The notes beneath the pieces were generated by a model that was not told the origin of the DNA, did not search any database, and worked only from the letters and a program-made list of their open reading frames with translations. From contig NZ_JACJSI010000070.1 of NCBI RefSeq assembly GCF_014698065.1, forward strand, positions 1 to 36,096: a stretch of 36,096 nt of DNA. The letters run 5' to 3'. Numbering within the stretch: the first letter of the stretch is position 1; every line of letters begins with the position of its first letter. This document shows, one piece after another, positions 24,944-33,897 of this stretch. Both the position numbers and the translations under genes were made by a program. The stretch is from Nostoc flagelliforme FACHB-838 (lineage in GTDB: Bacteria > Cyanobacteriota > Cyanobacteriia > Cyanobacteriales > Nostocaceae).

Positions 24944-25870
24944 TCAAGGTTGCTTATGGTTTTGATAGCTGACAACAGCTGCCCTAAGATTGCTTTGGTG
25001 TTCTGAAAGAAGCCGATCGCCTTCCTCTTTTTCCAAACCAGTCCAGTGCATTAATAATGCTAACTTCACCCATTTACCACTGCGTTCTAATAAAAAACCA
25101 GCGGCTTCCCGATTTAAACCTGTGAGGTCTTGCAAAATTCGCAAAGCGCGATCGCGTAACTTTTGATTGGTTACTGCTACATCCACCATCCGATTACCAT
25201 AAACTTTGCCTAGCTGCACCATCACCCCAGTCGAAAGGATATTTAAAGCTAATTTAGTGGCTGTACCAGCTTTGAGGCGAGTTGAGCCGGCGATTATTTC
25301 TGGCCCTGTCAAAAGCCGAATGTCAATATCGGCATCAAAGCTAACTTGTTCTGCGGGAACACAGGCGATAAAAATAGTCTTGGCTCCTCGCTGACGAGCA
25401 GCACGAAGCGCACCGTGGACATAAGGCGTTGTCCCACCTGCGGTAATGCCAACTACAACATCTAGCTGGGTAATTTGGCGTTGAGCGATCGCAGCCTCAC
25501 CATCTTCGATGCTGTCTTCTAAATCCTCCGAACTGCGTACCAGCGCACCCGCACCACCAGCAATAATCCCCTGTACCAACTCTGGAGGTGTACAAAAAGT
25601 AGGTGGACACTCAGCAGCATCTAACACCCCTAACCGACCACTTGTCCCTGCACCGATATAAAATAGGTGTCCTCCGTGGCGCAAACGCTCTGCGGTGCTA
25701 TCAATTGCTTGTGCCAACTGAATTTTCGCTGCTGCAACTGCTGCAACTGCCTTTTGGTCTTCGTCATTAAACAACTCCACCAATTCCAGAGGGCTGAGCT
25801 GGTCTAAGTTTAGACTGTTAGGATTTACCAGTTCGGTTAAAAGATGTCCGCGTTCCTGCAAGTTTGTCAT
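24944..25870 (-). CDS. murQ: N-acetylmuramic acid 6-phosphate etherase
   Basis: Cleaves the lactyl ether of MurNAc 6-phosphate to give GlcNAc 6-phosphate and D-lactate, in peptidoglycan recycling. The 308-residue protein has an SIS domain (FYIGAGTSGRLGVLDAAECPPTF, about 70-92) and both catalytic acids at the expected distance: Glu87 (AAECPP) and Glu118 (SEDLEDS), 31 apart as Glu83/Glu114 in E. coli MurQ. SRLKAGTATKLALN and the C-terminal helical part are also typical. It is cytoplasmic. A heptamer repeat array separates it from the DUF3110 gene upstream. It is in one piece and likely active. Confidence 0.95.
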   Translation of the reverse strand: MTNLQERGHLLTELVNPNSLNLDQLSPLELVELFNDEDQKAVAAVAAAKIQLAQAIDSTAERLRHGGHLFYIGAGTSGRLGVLDAAECPPTFCTPPELVQGIIAGGAGALVRSSEDLEDSIEDGEAAIAQRQITQLDVVVGITAGGTTPYVHGALRAARQRGAKTIFIACVPAEQVSFDADIDIRLLTGPEIIAGSTRLKAGTATKLALNILSTGVMVQLGKVYGNRMVDVAVTNQKLRDRALRILQDLTGLNREAAGFLLERSGKWVKLALLMHWTGLEKEEGDRLLSEHQSNLRAAVVSYQNHKQP

Positions 25871-25963
25871 TTGTTTTTTGTCCTTTGTCCTTTGTCCGTT
25901 GTCATTAGTCAGTTAGCGACCAATGACCAGTGACCAGTGACCAAGGACTAATGACTAATGACT
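25871..25963. repeat. Heptamer tandem repeats (TTTGTCC, CAGTGAC, TAATGAC types)
   Basis: Three linked blocks of seven-base repeats: TTTGTCC variants (25876-25899), CAGTGAC variants (about 25924-25943) and TAATGAC variants (about 25948-25963). The outer GTCATTAGTC and GACTAATGAC parts are also complementary, so the block can fold. They fill almost the whole gap between murQ and the DUF3110 gene. This is the short-repeat type of heterocystous cyanobacteria. Confidence 0.8.
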
Positions 25964-25965
25964 AA

Positions 25966-26394
25966 TTACAACAATCCTTCCAATTTGCGACGCATCTTCT
26001 CTAGTTCAGAATCAGACAATTCTGGTTCTTCTAGTGGCTGTTGATTGAGAGGGAAGGTGTCTTCAACAGTATCCACCTTCTGGGCATCTGCTTGCCAGTC
26101 GGTTTCTTCTACGTTCAGTTCTGGGGGAGTGACAACTAAATTGCTGTTTTCTGGAATAATTTCCCACTCATAGCCAGCACTTTCGCAAAATTCCTTGATT
26201 TCCTCAGCATCGATCGGTTCTGGTGTCGGCGCAGGGAAATCCTGAGCTTCTAACATCAGGGCAAAGCGCGTGGCATCATCTTCTGACTCGAACATCAGAA
26301 TTTTATTGCGCTCGCCTTCCCGAATCGTGTGAATCCCCTCATTTTCCGTTCGAGCATTAAAAATTAACACAAAGACACGCATTGGTGTAATCAT
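25966..26394 (-). CDS. DUF3110 family protein
   Basis: Conserved cyanobacterial and plastid-lineage protein of unknown function. The N-terminal 60 or so residues form the DUF3110 domain (MRVFVLIFNARTENEGIHTI, then MFESEDDATRFALMLEAQDFPAPTPEPIDAEEIKEFCESAGYEWEIIP). The remaining part to residue 142 is acidic and of low complexity, ending in a charged helix ELEKMRRKLEGLL. It is small, soluble and cytoplasmic. An internal ATG at 26382 gives the usual family start MRVFV and is as likely as the one at 26394. It is divergent from tamB. No reaction can be assigned. Confidence 0.85.
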   Translation of the reverse strand: MITPMRVFVLIFNARTENEGIHTIREGERNKILMFESEDDATRFALMLEAQDFPAPTPEPIDAEEIKEFCESAGYEWEIIPENSNLVVTPPELNVEETDWQADAQKVDTVEDTFPLNQQPLEEPELSDSELEKMRRKLEGLL

Positions 26395-26659
26395 CTGTCT
26401 TTTTTAAGGTCTATCCATATTAAAGTTCTACGTTGTGCCTCAGCGAAAGTCACAGGAACTATTTTCACTCTATTCAGATCAGATTTACCTGAAAACGCCA
26501 ATATTATGAAGCATAAGTATTGGATTAAGCAAATACCGTAACTTAACCAATGAGGTCTTGGGTTTAGTTGGCGTATCCTGGAAATGGCATACTGAATCAG
26601 CGTGCCAGTTAATGCTTGTGTGTACCAGCGACATCTGGCAATTAATACTGTAAAAGCAA

Positions 26660-29600
26660 ATGACTAAATCTCCCAATCAAGATATTCTCTCCCCGTGCCC
26701 TATCCGCAAGCGTCTGTGGTTGCTGGTGTTGAGTCGGGGTAGCATTGCTTTGGGCGGACTTTTGCTGTTAGGAGTTATTGTTGGTATTTATCGGTTGTGG
26801 ACTTTTGTCCAAACTGAGTTAACACCCTTAGCACAAAAAAGTCTCACTACTACACTCAACCGTCCGGTAAAACTGGGAAAAGTCACACAATTTTCGTTGA
26901 CGGGAGTGCAATTTGGGGCTTCAGCTATCCCAGCCACACCCACAGATCCAGATCGGGCCGCAGTTGAAGTTGTAGAGGTGGGTTTTAACCCCTTACAACT
27001 AATTTTTAACCGACAGCTAAAGCTAGATGTTACCTTAGTCAACCCAGATATTTATATTGAACAGGATAACCAAGGGCGGTGGGTTTCCACTAATATAGCG
27101 CCGTCGCGTGAAGGTGGCGCTATTAAAACCGATTTGGACAAATTACGATTTCGTAATGCCAAGCTGGCGTTAATGCCGCAGAAGAGGGCAGGGGGAGATG
27201 AGAGAGCAGGGGAAGAAGCAAGGGAGCAGGGAGCTCTTAGCAGGGGAGAAGAGTTTTCCCCTCTGCCCCCCTCACCCCGTCCCTCTGCCTCTTCTCCTGC
27301 TTCCCCCGTAACATTTTCTCAAATCAACGGTTCTGCCCAACTTTTAGCAAATAACCAGTTGATCAGGTTTGATGTGGGGGGTCAAGCAGACAGTGGTGGC
27401 AGTATTTCTATTCAGGGAGAGACGCGTTCTAGGGTGCTAGCAGGCAACTTTCAAGTGCGATCGCAAGACTTGCTGGCTGAGGATATTAGTCGATTAATTA
27501 AATTACCAGTGAACTTACAGGCGGGTCGAGCCAATGGCGACTTGTTAGTTAGGTTAACACCAGGACAACAGACTTTATTGTATGGCAGCGCTGCTGTGCA
27601 AGGTCTAACAGTTCAAATACCCAAAGTCCCACAACTGTTGACCGATAGCCAAGGAAATCTCCGCTTCCAGGGAACGGAGTTGCAGTTAGATAATGTTACT
27701 ACCAACTACGGCAAAATTCCGGTAGTGGCTACGGGAATCATCGACACTCAAGCAGGCTTTAAGTTGGCAGGGCGAGTAAATGCGGTGAGTTTGGCTAATG
27801 CCCAAGAGACTCTGAAGGTAAAACTGCCTCTGCCGATCGCTGGACAAGTACAAGCTGATTTGCAGATTACCGGGTCAACTAAAGAGCCAATTATCTCAGG
27901 CACAGTTACCACTATTCAAACTGCTCGGATTGACAAAGTTGATTTTAATAGCATCAGTAGTAAGTTTGAGCTTGCGACTAGTTCCTCTTTAATTACCCTG
28001 AAAGATATTCAAGGTAAAGCTAAAGTTGGTGGTAATATCACGGGCGCTGGTACAATTCAACTCGGTAAAAACCCTCAACTGGATATAAATTTCGCTGCCA
28101 AGAATCTTCCAGGGGATGCGATCGCAAAAGTTTATGACATAACGCCCACTTTCCAAATTGGCAATGTCTCAGGTACTGCCCAATTAACTGGCGCTCCTAC
28201 CAATGTCCAAACTGCGGTACAATTTCAGGCTCCTAATGGAACTTATCCCGGAACTGGTGAAGTTGCGTTCTCCTCTGGAGTTGCCGCAGGCATCGCTCCA
28301 AATCGCAACGTCTCTTTCCGCAATGTGGCTCTGAATGTGAGTGGTGGTACAGTCCGGGCAACTGGTAGTTACGCCAATGAGCGTTGGCAAGCTGTGGCTG
28401 TTGCGTCTGGGGTCAAGTTGGAATCCTTTGTAGACAAAAGTCAACTGCAAAATGTCTCTTTGGCGGAAGCACAGTTTAATGGTCGTCTCATTCTCTCAGG
28501 CAGCACAGCACCATTTAAAATTGCCACGATTCGCAGTTATGGTGCAGGAGTTCAAATTGGTGGCGGCACAGTTGCAGTTTCTAATATCCAACTGCAAGAC
28601 CAAAGCTTTTCTGCTCAACTTGTAGCTAATGGTGTACGGTTGGGGCAAATATTGAAACAGTCTCCTCCAGCTTTAAATAACCCTTTAGCAGGTACGTTCC
28701 AAATCGCAGGCAACAGAGATAATTTCAGCCTGAAAACCCTCCGTGGTAGTGGTGAAGGTCGCCTTGCTATTGGCGGTGGTACGGTTACAGCCTCTAATAT
28801 TCAAGTGGCTAATGGTATATATCAGGCGCAAGTTCAAGCAAATAATGTTCCTGTACGGCAGTTAGCAACAGTACCAAAGCAGTTCCAGGGAGCATTAACT
28901 GGTCAGTTCAATGTAGCGGGTTCTGTTGATTCTTTTAAACTGCAAACTATTCAAGCCAACGGTCAAGCGCGGGTAAATGTTGCGCGTGGGACTATTACAG
29001 CCTCTAATATTCAACTTGCTAATGGTTTATACCAAGCGCAAGTTCAAGCAAATAATGTTCCTGTGCGGCAGTTGGCAGCAGTACCACCGCAGTTCCAGGG
29101 AGCCTTAACTGGTCAAGTAAAGGTCGCGGGTTCTGTGGAGTCCTTCCAAGCGCAAACTATCCAAGCTAGTGGTCAGGGACGGGTGGATGTTGCAGGTGGA
29201 ACTATTACAGCCTCTAATATTAAAATTGGTAATGGTTTATACCAAGCGCAAGTTCAAGCAAATAATCTACCGTTGCAGCAGTTAGCAGCAGTACCACCGC
29301 AGTTCCGAGGGATGTTAACTGGTCAAGCAAACATAGCGGGTTCTGTTGAGTCCTTTCAACCGCAAACTATCCAAGCCAGTGGTCAAGGAAGGCTGGATGT
29401 TGCACGTGGAACGATCGCAGCCTCTAATATCCAATTGGCTAATGGTCGCTATCAAGCTGTAGTTAATGCCTCTGGTGTGGAATTAAATCGGTTAAATCAG
29501 CAATTGCGGGGTCAGTTTGGCGGTCAGTTGCAATTAGCTGGCACACTAGGATCATCCAAATTAGCTGATGTGCGTGCTGCTGGACAGGTGCAATTATCCC

Positions 29601-32600
29601 AAGGTATTCCTGGTTTTGAGCAACCCCTGACGGCTGCGATCGCTTGGAGTGGTGAAAGGCTTACTATTGAGCGAGCAACTGCTCCCGGTTTAAGTGTTAC
29701 TGGTAACATATTAGCCAATGCAAGAAAGGAAGGTATACCGGAAATTACTGCCCTAAATCTCAACGTCCAAGCGCAGAATTACAACTTAAAACAGTTACCG
29801 ATCAATCTTCCTAATCAGGTTGCTGTGGCTGGCAGAGTAGATTTTAATGGTCAAATAACTGGCAAGCTGCCCTTGCCAAATGTGGTAGGGCAAATTAATT
29901 TACGAGACTTGGTTGTTCAAGATATTGCTTTTGAGCCGTTGTTAACTGGAAACATCGATTCAGCACAGGGACGCGGTTTAAATTTGAACTTGGCAGGAAA
30001 TAGCGATCGCTTGGCCTTTAATTTAGATGCTAATAATCGCCCGAAATCTTTCTTAGTCAAATGGCAGCAAGCATCAGCCACAGGCAATGTTCAAGGGAAT
30101 GATTGGGCACTCAAAGTTGCAAATTTCCCGTTACAAATACTGAATTTGACTCCACCACCAGTTACTCGCCTGACTGGTAAAATAACTGGGTTATTAACTG
30201 GGGATTTGCTGTTTAATCAGCAGACATTGGCAGCAACAGGAGATTTAGCGATCGCTAATCCGCAAATTGGTCGAGTTAAAGGCGATCGAATAGCTGCTCA
30301 ATTCCGCTACAGCAATGGTAAAGGCACACTCACTAGTAGCGAATTTGTCAAAGGAAAAAGTAGCTACGCCCTTGTCGGTACTTTTGCTCAAAGCCCTAAA
30401 GGCCCTCAAATACAAGGTAAACTGAACGTCAATCAGGGTGAGATCCAAGATGTTCTCGCTGTAACACAGGTATTTGATTTACAAAATTTGCCAGGTGGTT
30501 CAGCAGAAATCTATGGCACAGCAGTGGATTTAACCACCATCTCCCAAGGAGTGCCAAATCAACCTTTATTAACCCAAATCCAACGGTTTTCTGAAATTGA
30601 AGCTTTGGTAGAAAAACAGGAAGAACAGCGACTTAATTCCACTCCCATACCAGATTTGGCAGACTTAAAGGGGACTTTCAACGGGGAAGTGGCTGTAAAT
30701 ACAGCTACAGCCAATGGATTATCAGTGGATTTTAATTTGAATGGACAAAACTTTGCCTGGGGTAAAAAGGAAGAACGAAAGCGTTATTATACTGCCGACA
30801 AAGTGATTGCCGAAGGCAACTTTGAAAACGGTGTTTTGAGTTTGCGACCTTTACGAATTGAATCTGAAAACAGGTTGATTGCCTTTACAGGTAACGTTGG
30901 CGGTGATGAACAATCTGGACAGCTACGGGTGAATAATTTTCCGGTACAACTACTGAATAATGTTGTCAAACTACCAGTTGGAATCAGAGGTAATCTCAAC
31001 GGTACAGCAGCTTTAGCAGGAAGTATTGCTAATCCCCAATCTAGAGGGGAATTGCAAATTACAGAAGGAGTACTAAATCAGAACAAAATAGAGTCAGCGA
31101 TCGCAAGTTTCAGCTATGCCAATGGGCGCTTAAACTTTAATAGTACTGTAGCAGTTGCTGGGCCAAAACCTGTTGATATTACTGGCAGCATACCTTATAA
31201 ATTGCCTTTTGCAACCGTTGCACCAGACAGCGATCAAATCACTTTAGATGTGAAGTTAGAAAACGAGGGATTGGCGCTGTTAAACGCATTGACTAATCAA
31301 GTAGTATTTGAAGAAGGTGAAGGAGAAGTAGACCTCAAGGTACGGGGAACATTGCAAAAACCCGAAGTAAATGGAATTACTACTGTCAATAATGCTACTT
31401 TTTCAGCCCAGGCTTTGCCAGGTAAACTGAGACGTGTCACAGGTAGAGTGCTGTTTAATTTTGACAGCATCTTAGTAGAAAATCTTCAAGGTAGATTTAG
31501 CCGTGGAAAAGTAGAAGCTGCTGGAGAAATTCCCATCTTTAACAATGAGAATGTAACTATCAACAATCCCCTGGCTGTTAATCTCGATCAGCTAACCTTG
31601 AATCTCAAGGGACTTTACCAGGGAGGTGCTAGCGGCAACTTGCAGATTACTGGTTCTGCCCTTAACCCAGTAATTGGTGGTAAAGTAAATTTATTTGATG
31701 GTCAGGTCTTGCTGGCAGAATCTACCGGCACCGCTTCATCTGCAAATAGTAGTATTGGCGTATCACCCACAAATAGCAATAAGCAGAGCAAATCTGAAAT
31801 TGGGAATGGGACGGGAAATGCGTTGGCGACAGCCTTGCCGTCAGGCATCGCTAGATTTAATAATCTAGATTTGGAATTAGGCAAAAACGTCCAAATTACC
31901 CGTGCCCCTATTCTCAGCTTCCGCGCTACTGGTAATCTCATAGTTAACGGCTTAATAAATCAGCCTATACCCGATGGCACTATCCAGTTAGAACAAGGAG
32001 GGGTAAATTTATTTACTACCCAATTTAACCTTGCTCGTGGCTATAAACACACCGCAACTTTTAGCCCTTCTCAACCTCGTGACCCTAACTTAGATATTCG
32101 GCTATTTGCCAAAGTATTCGATGTAACTCAAAGTAATGACTTCAGCCGGGTAAATACTACAGGGTTATCAGCCTTAGAGAGTGTTCGAGTCGAAGCCACT
32201 ATCAACGGTCTAGCCAGCAAACTGAATGAAAATCTAGAACTAACAAGCAGTCCCTCACGTAGTCAAACCGAAATTGTTGCTCTTTTAGGAGGTGGATTTG
32301 TAGATACTCAAGGACGCGCTGACAGTACTTTGGGTCTGATTAACATTGCAGGATCGGCTGTGTTTAACAATTTTCAGTCAGCTTTTAACCAGATTGGAAG
32401 TACTTTTGGTTTAAGTGAACTGCGGATATTTCCCACGGTTATTTCTGAGAATCCCGAAGCTGGAAGAAGCAATTCAACTTTAGAATTAGCAGCGGAGGCT
32501 GGGGTTGACATTTCTTCTAAGATATCCGTTTCCAGCATCAAAATTTTGACAACAAATGACCCCTTCCAATGGGGTGTTAATTACCGAATAAACGACGAAT

Positions 32601-32671
32601 TTCGTGTGCGTGCTTCCACTAACTTAGCCGATGACAGTCGTGCAGTAGTGGAGTATCAAACGCGATTTTAG
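26660..32671 (+). CDS. tamB: Giant TamB/DUF490 translocation and assembly module protein
   Basis: 2003-residue envelope protein of the TamB/AsmA-like superfamily, anchored in the inner membrane by one segment (about 24-46) and predicted to span the periplasm as a hydrophobic beta groove for lipid transport or outer-membrane protein assembly. Repetitive beta-strand-rich sequence fills the middle, and the conserved TamB C-terminal domain covers about 1600-2003 (LELGKNVQITRAPILSFRATGNLIVNG, SRSQTEIVALLGGGFVD, VNYRINDEFRVRAS). Residues 711-920 are three near-identical 70-residue repeats coded by exact 210-bp DNA units. Residues about 174-216 are a low-complexity Gly/Glu/Arg then Ser/Pro-rich segment coded by repeat-like DNA. 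The start lacks a clear Shine-Dalgarno sequence. It is divergent from the DUF3110 gene. Confidence 0.92.
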   Translation: MTKSPNQDILSPCPIRKRLWLLVLSRGSIALGGLLLLGVIVGIYRLWTFVQTELTPLAQKSLTTTLNRPVKLGKVTQFSLTGVQFGASAIPATPTDPDRAAVEVVEVGFNPLQLIFNRQLKLDVTLVNPDIYIEQDNQGRWVSTNIAPSREGGAIKTDLDKLRFRNAKLALMPQKRAGGDERAGEEAREQGALSRGEEFSPLPPSPRPSASSPASPVTFSQINGSAQLLANNQLIRFDVGGQADSGGSISIQGETRSRVLAGNFQVRSQDLLAEDISRLIKLPVNLQAGRANGDLLVRLTPGQQTLLYGSAAVQGLTVQIPKVPQLLTDSQGNLRFQGTELQLDNVTTNYGKIPVVATGIIDTQAGFKLAGRVNAVSLANAQETLKVKLPLPIAGQVQADLQITGSTKEPIISGTVTTIQTARIDKVDFNSISSKFELATSSSLITLKDIQGKAKVGGNITGAGTIQLGKNPQLDINFAAKNLPGDAIAKVYDITPTFQIGNVSGTAQLTGAPTNVQTAVQFQAPNGTYPGTGEVAFSSGVAAGIAPNRNVSFRNVALNVSGGTVRATGSYANERWQAVAVASGVKLESFVDKSQLQNVSLAEAQFNGRLILSGSTAPFKIATIRSYGAGVQIGGGTVAVSNIQLQDQSFSAQLVANGVRLGQILKQSPPALNNPLAGTFQIAGNRDNFSLKTLRGSGEGRLAIGGGTVTASNIQVANGIYQAQVQANNVPVRQLATVPKQFQGALTGQFNVAGSVDSFKLQTIQANGQARVNVARGTITASNIQLANGLYQAQVQANNVPVRQLAAVPPQFQGALTGQVKVAGSVESFQAQTIQASGQGRVDVAGGTITASNIKIGNGLYQAQVQANNLPLQQLAAVPPQFRGMLTGQANIAGSVESFQPQTIQASGQGRLDVARGTIAASNIQLANGRYQAVVNASGVELNRLNQQLRGQFGGQLQLAGTLGSSKLADVRAAGQVQLSQGIPGFEQPLTAAIAWSGERLTIERATAPGLSVTGNILANARKEGIPEITALNLNVQAQNYNLKQLPINLPNQVAVAGRVDFNGQITGKLPLPNVVGQINLRDLVVQDIAFEPLLTGNIDSAQGRGLNLNLAGNSDRLAFNLDANNRPKSFLVKWQQASATGNVQGNDWALKVANFPLQILNLTPPPVTRLTGKITGLLTGDLLFNQQTLAATGDLAIANPQIGRVKGDRIAAQFRYSNGKGTLTSSEFVKGKSSYALVGTFAQSPKGPQIQGKLNVNQGEIQDVLAVTQVFDLQNLPGGSAEIYGTAVDLTTISQGVPNQPLLTQIQRFSEIEALVEKQEEQRLNSTPIPDLADLKGTFNGEVAVNTATANGLSVDFNLNGQNFAWGKKEERKRYYTADKVIAEGNFENGVLSLRPLRIESENRLIAFTGNVGGDEQSGQLRVNNFPVQLLNNVVKLPVGIRGNLNGTAALAGSIANPQSRGELQITEGVLNQNKIESAIASFSYANGRLNFNSTVAVAGPKPVDITGSIPYKLPFATVAPDSDQITLDVKLENEGLALLNALTNQVVFEEGEGEVDLKVRGTLQKPEVNGITTVNNATFSAQALPGKLRRVTGRVLFNFDSILVENLQGRFSRGKVEAAGEIPIFNNENVTINNPLAVNLDQLTLNLKGLYQGGASGNLQITGSALNPVIGGKVNLFDGQVLLAESTGTASSANSSIGVSPTNSNKQSKSEIGNGTGNALATALPSGIARFNNLDLELGKNVQITRAPILSFRATGNLIVNGLINQPIPDGTIQLEQGGVNLFTTQFNLARGYKHTATFSPSQPRDPNLDIRLFAKVFDVTQSNDFSRVNTTGLSALESVRVEATINGLASKLNENLELTSSPSRSQTEIVALLGGGFVDTQGRADSTLGLINIAGSAVFNNFQSAFNQIGSTFGLSELRIFPTVISENPEAGRSNSTLELAAEAGVDISSKISVSSIKILTTNDPFQWGVNYRINDEFRVRASTNLADDSRAVVEYQTRF
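27181..27307. repeat. Purine/pyrimidine inverted repeat lying inside tamB
   Basis: The first part is G/A-rich (AGAGGGCAGGGGGAGATGAG) and the second C/T-rich (CCCCTCTGCCCCCCTCACCC); the halves are roughly reverse-complementary. This composition is typical of intergenic repeats in Nostoc-type genomes, not of coding DNA, yet the tamB frame stays open through it and codes a low-complexity stretch. Confidence 0.65.
28791..29465 (+). repeat. 210-bp coding tandem repeat in tamB
   Basis: The landmark CCTCTAATAT occurs at 28791, 29001, 29211 and 29421, an exact 210-bp period. Units encode ASNIQ.ANG.YQAQVQANN-type 70-residue modules with high identity; a more diverged unit precedes it near 28580. The last unit is partial. 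Confidence 0.9.
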
Positions 32672-32802
32672 AGAAAAAATAACTGAGGTATGTTGAAAGT
32701 GCGAAGGCGCAGTCCAAAATAGGTATCGCTTTCGGATTATCTAAAATTTATTTACTTTCTGTTCTCTCTTCTACTTGCTTCTCAATAGAAGGAATGATTT
32801 TT

Positions 32803-32826
32803 CTAAATTTAATTATTTAAATTTAG
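32803..32826. terminator. AT-rich inverted repeat between convergent tamB and permease genes
   Basis: Perfect arms CTAAATTTAA (32803-32812) and TTAAATTTAG (32817-32826) with a 4-nt loop lie just outside the permease stop. Being AT-only it is a weak terminator candidate for either gene. Confidence 0.3.
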
Positions 32827-32832
32827 GTAATA

Positions 32833-33762
32833 TTAAATTGTGATATTATCATCTCCCTGCGAATTAATAACTAATCGCAAAACTGACAAGCCTAAAATTA
32901 TCAAAAACAGCACTAGCCCAATCGTGCAAGCATAGCTAATTTCCAAGTTGGTGAAGGCTTGCTCATATAAATAATAAACAATCGTTTTCGAGCTACTAAG
33001 TGGGCCTCCTTGGGTCATAATGTATACTTCTTCAAATACTTTAGTGGCAGAAATAGCCGAAATTACCGCCACTAGTGCTAGATACGGCTTCATCAAAGGT
33101 ATGGTAATATCCCAATGTTTGCTGATACCATCAGAACCATCAATGGCTGCGGCTTCGTACACATCAGCGGGAATTGATTGTAACCCTGCTAAATAAATCA
33201 CCATGTAGTAGCCTAGTCCCTTCCATACGGTGACAGCCATGACGCTGGCAAGAGAAATTGGTACAATGCCAAAAATTTTTGCTGGGCTAGTTAGCCAAGG
33301 AATACCTTCTGGAAAAATACTTAAAGCTTTAAATAATTGATTAAGTAATCCGTTTTCTGCATACAGCCATTTCCAAGCTATTCCCGCAACCACCATTGAA
33401 ATTACTACTGGAGTGTAGTAAGCTGCTCTAAACCAATTCATCCCCCGCAGTTTCTGATTTACCAAAATTGCCAACACTAGGGGAGCAATTACTAAAATTG
33501 GTACTACACCCACAAGATATAAAAAAGTGTTTTCCAAGGTTTTCCAAAAAACTGCATCTTTCCAAAGCTTGAGGAAGTTGGCGAAACCTATCCATTGTGG
33601 CAGCTGGGCAATATCTTCATAGCTAGTAAAGCTGAGGTAAAACGCTTGCAGTGCAGGCCAAAAGACTGTTAAGCCCAAAAGAACTAAAGCGGGTAGTAAA
33701 AATAAATAAGGGGTCAGTCGCTGTTTGATGAATATCCAATTTTTAGGTGTTAATTGATTCAT
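32833..33762 (-). CDS. ABC transporter permease, MalF/UgpA sugar type
   Basis: Inner-membrane subunit of a carbohydrate importer. The 309-residue protein has six hydrophobic segments, the first at about 17-38 (YLFLLPALVLLGLTVFWPALQAFYLSF), and the EAA loop that contacts the ATPase: EAAAIDGSDGISKHWDITIPLMKP. VYIMTQGGPLSSSKTIVYYLYEQAF is characteristic of MalF/UgpA-type permeases. No partner permease, substrate-binding protein or ATPase gene lies beside it, so it must work with subunits coded elsewhere; the substrate (disaccharide, glucosylglycerol, glycerol phosphate) cannot be told. It is divergent from the GIY-YIG gene and convergent with tamB. Confidence 0.9.
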   Translation of the reverse strand: MNQLTPKNWIFIKQRLTPYLFLLPALVLLGLTVFWPALQAFYLSFTSYEDIAQLPQWIGFANFLKLWKDAVFWKTLENTFLYLVGVVPILVIAPLVLAILVNQKLRGMNWFRAAYYTPVVISMVVAGIAWKWLYAENGLLNQLFKALSIFPEGIPWLTSPAKIFGIVPISLASVMAVTVWKGLGYYMVIYLAGLQSIPADVYEAAAIDGSDGISKHWDITIPLMKPYLALVAVISAISATKVFEEVYIMTQGGPLSSSKTIVYYLYEQAFTNLEISYACTIGLVLFLIILGLSVLRLVINSQGDDNITI

Positions 33763-33897
33763 TTAAGGTCTAATAGTTGTTTTCGCTTTGTCAGAATCTT
33801 TAAAAACAAGAATTTGGGGATGTGAATAGATTTAAGCTTCAATATTCTAAAGGCATATATTTGTATAGCGCTAATTAATACTCGGAGATAAACTACG

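Noticed and set aside
28791..29465. Regular repeats as a possible CRISPR array
   Set aside because: The 210-bp units are coding, in frame with tamB, and have no spacer/repeat alternation.
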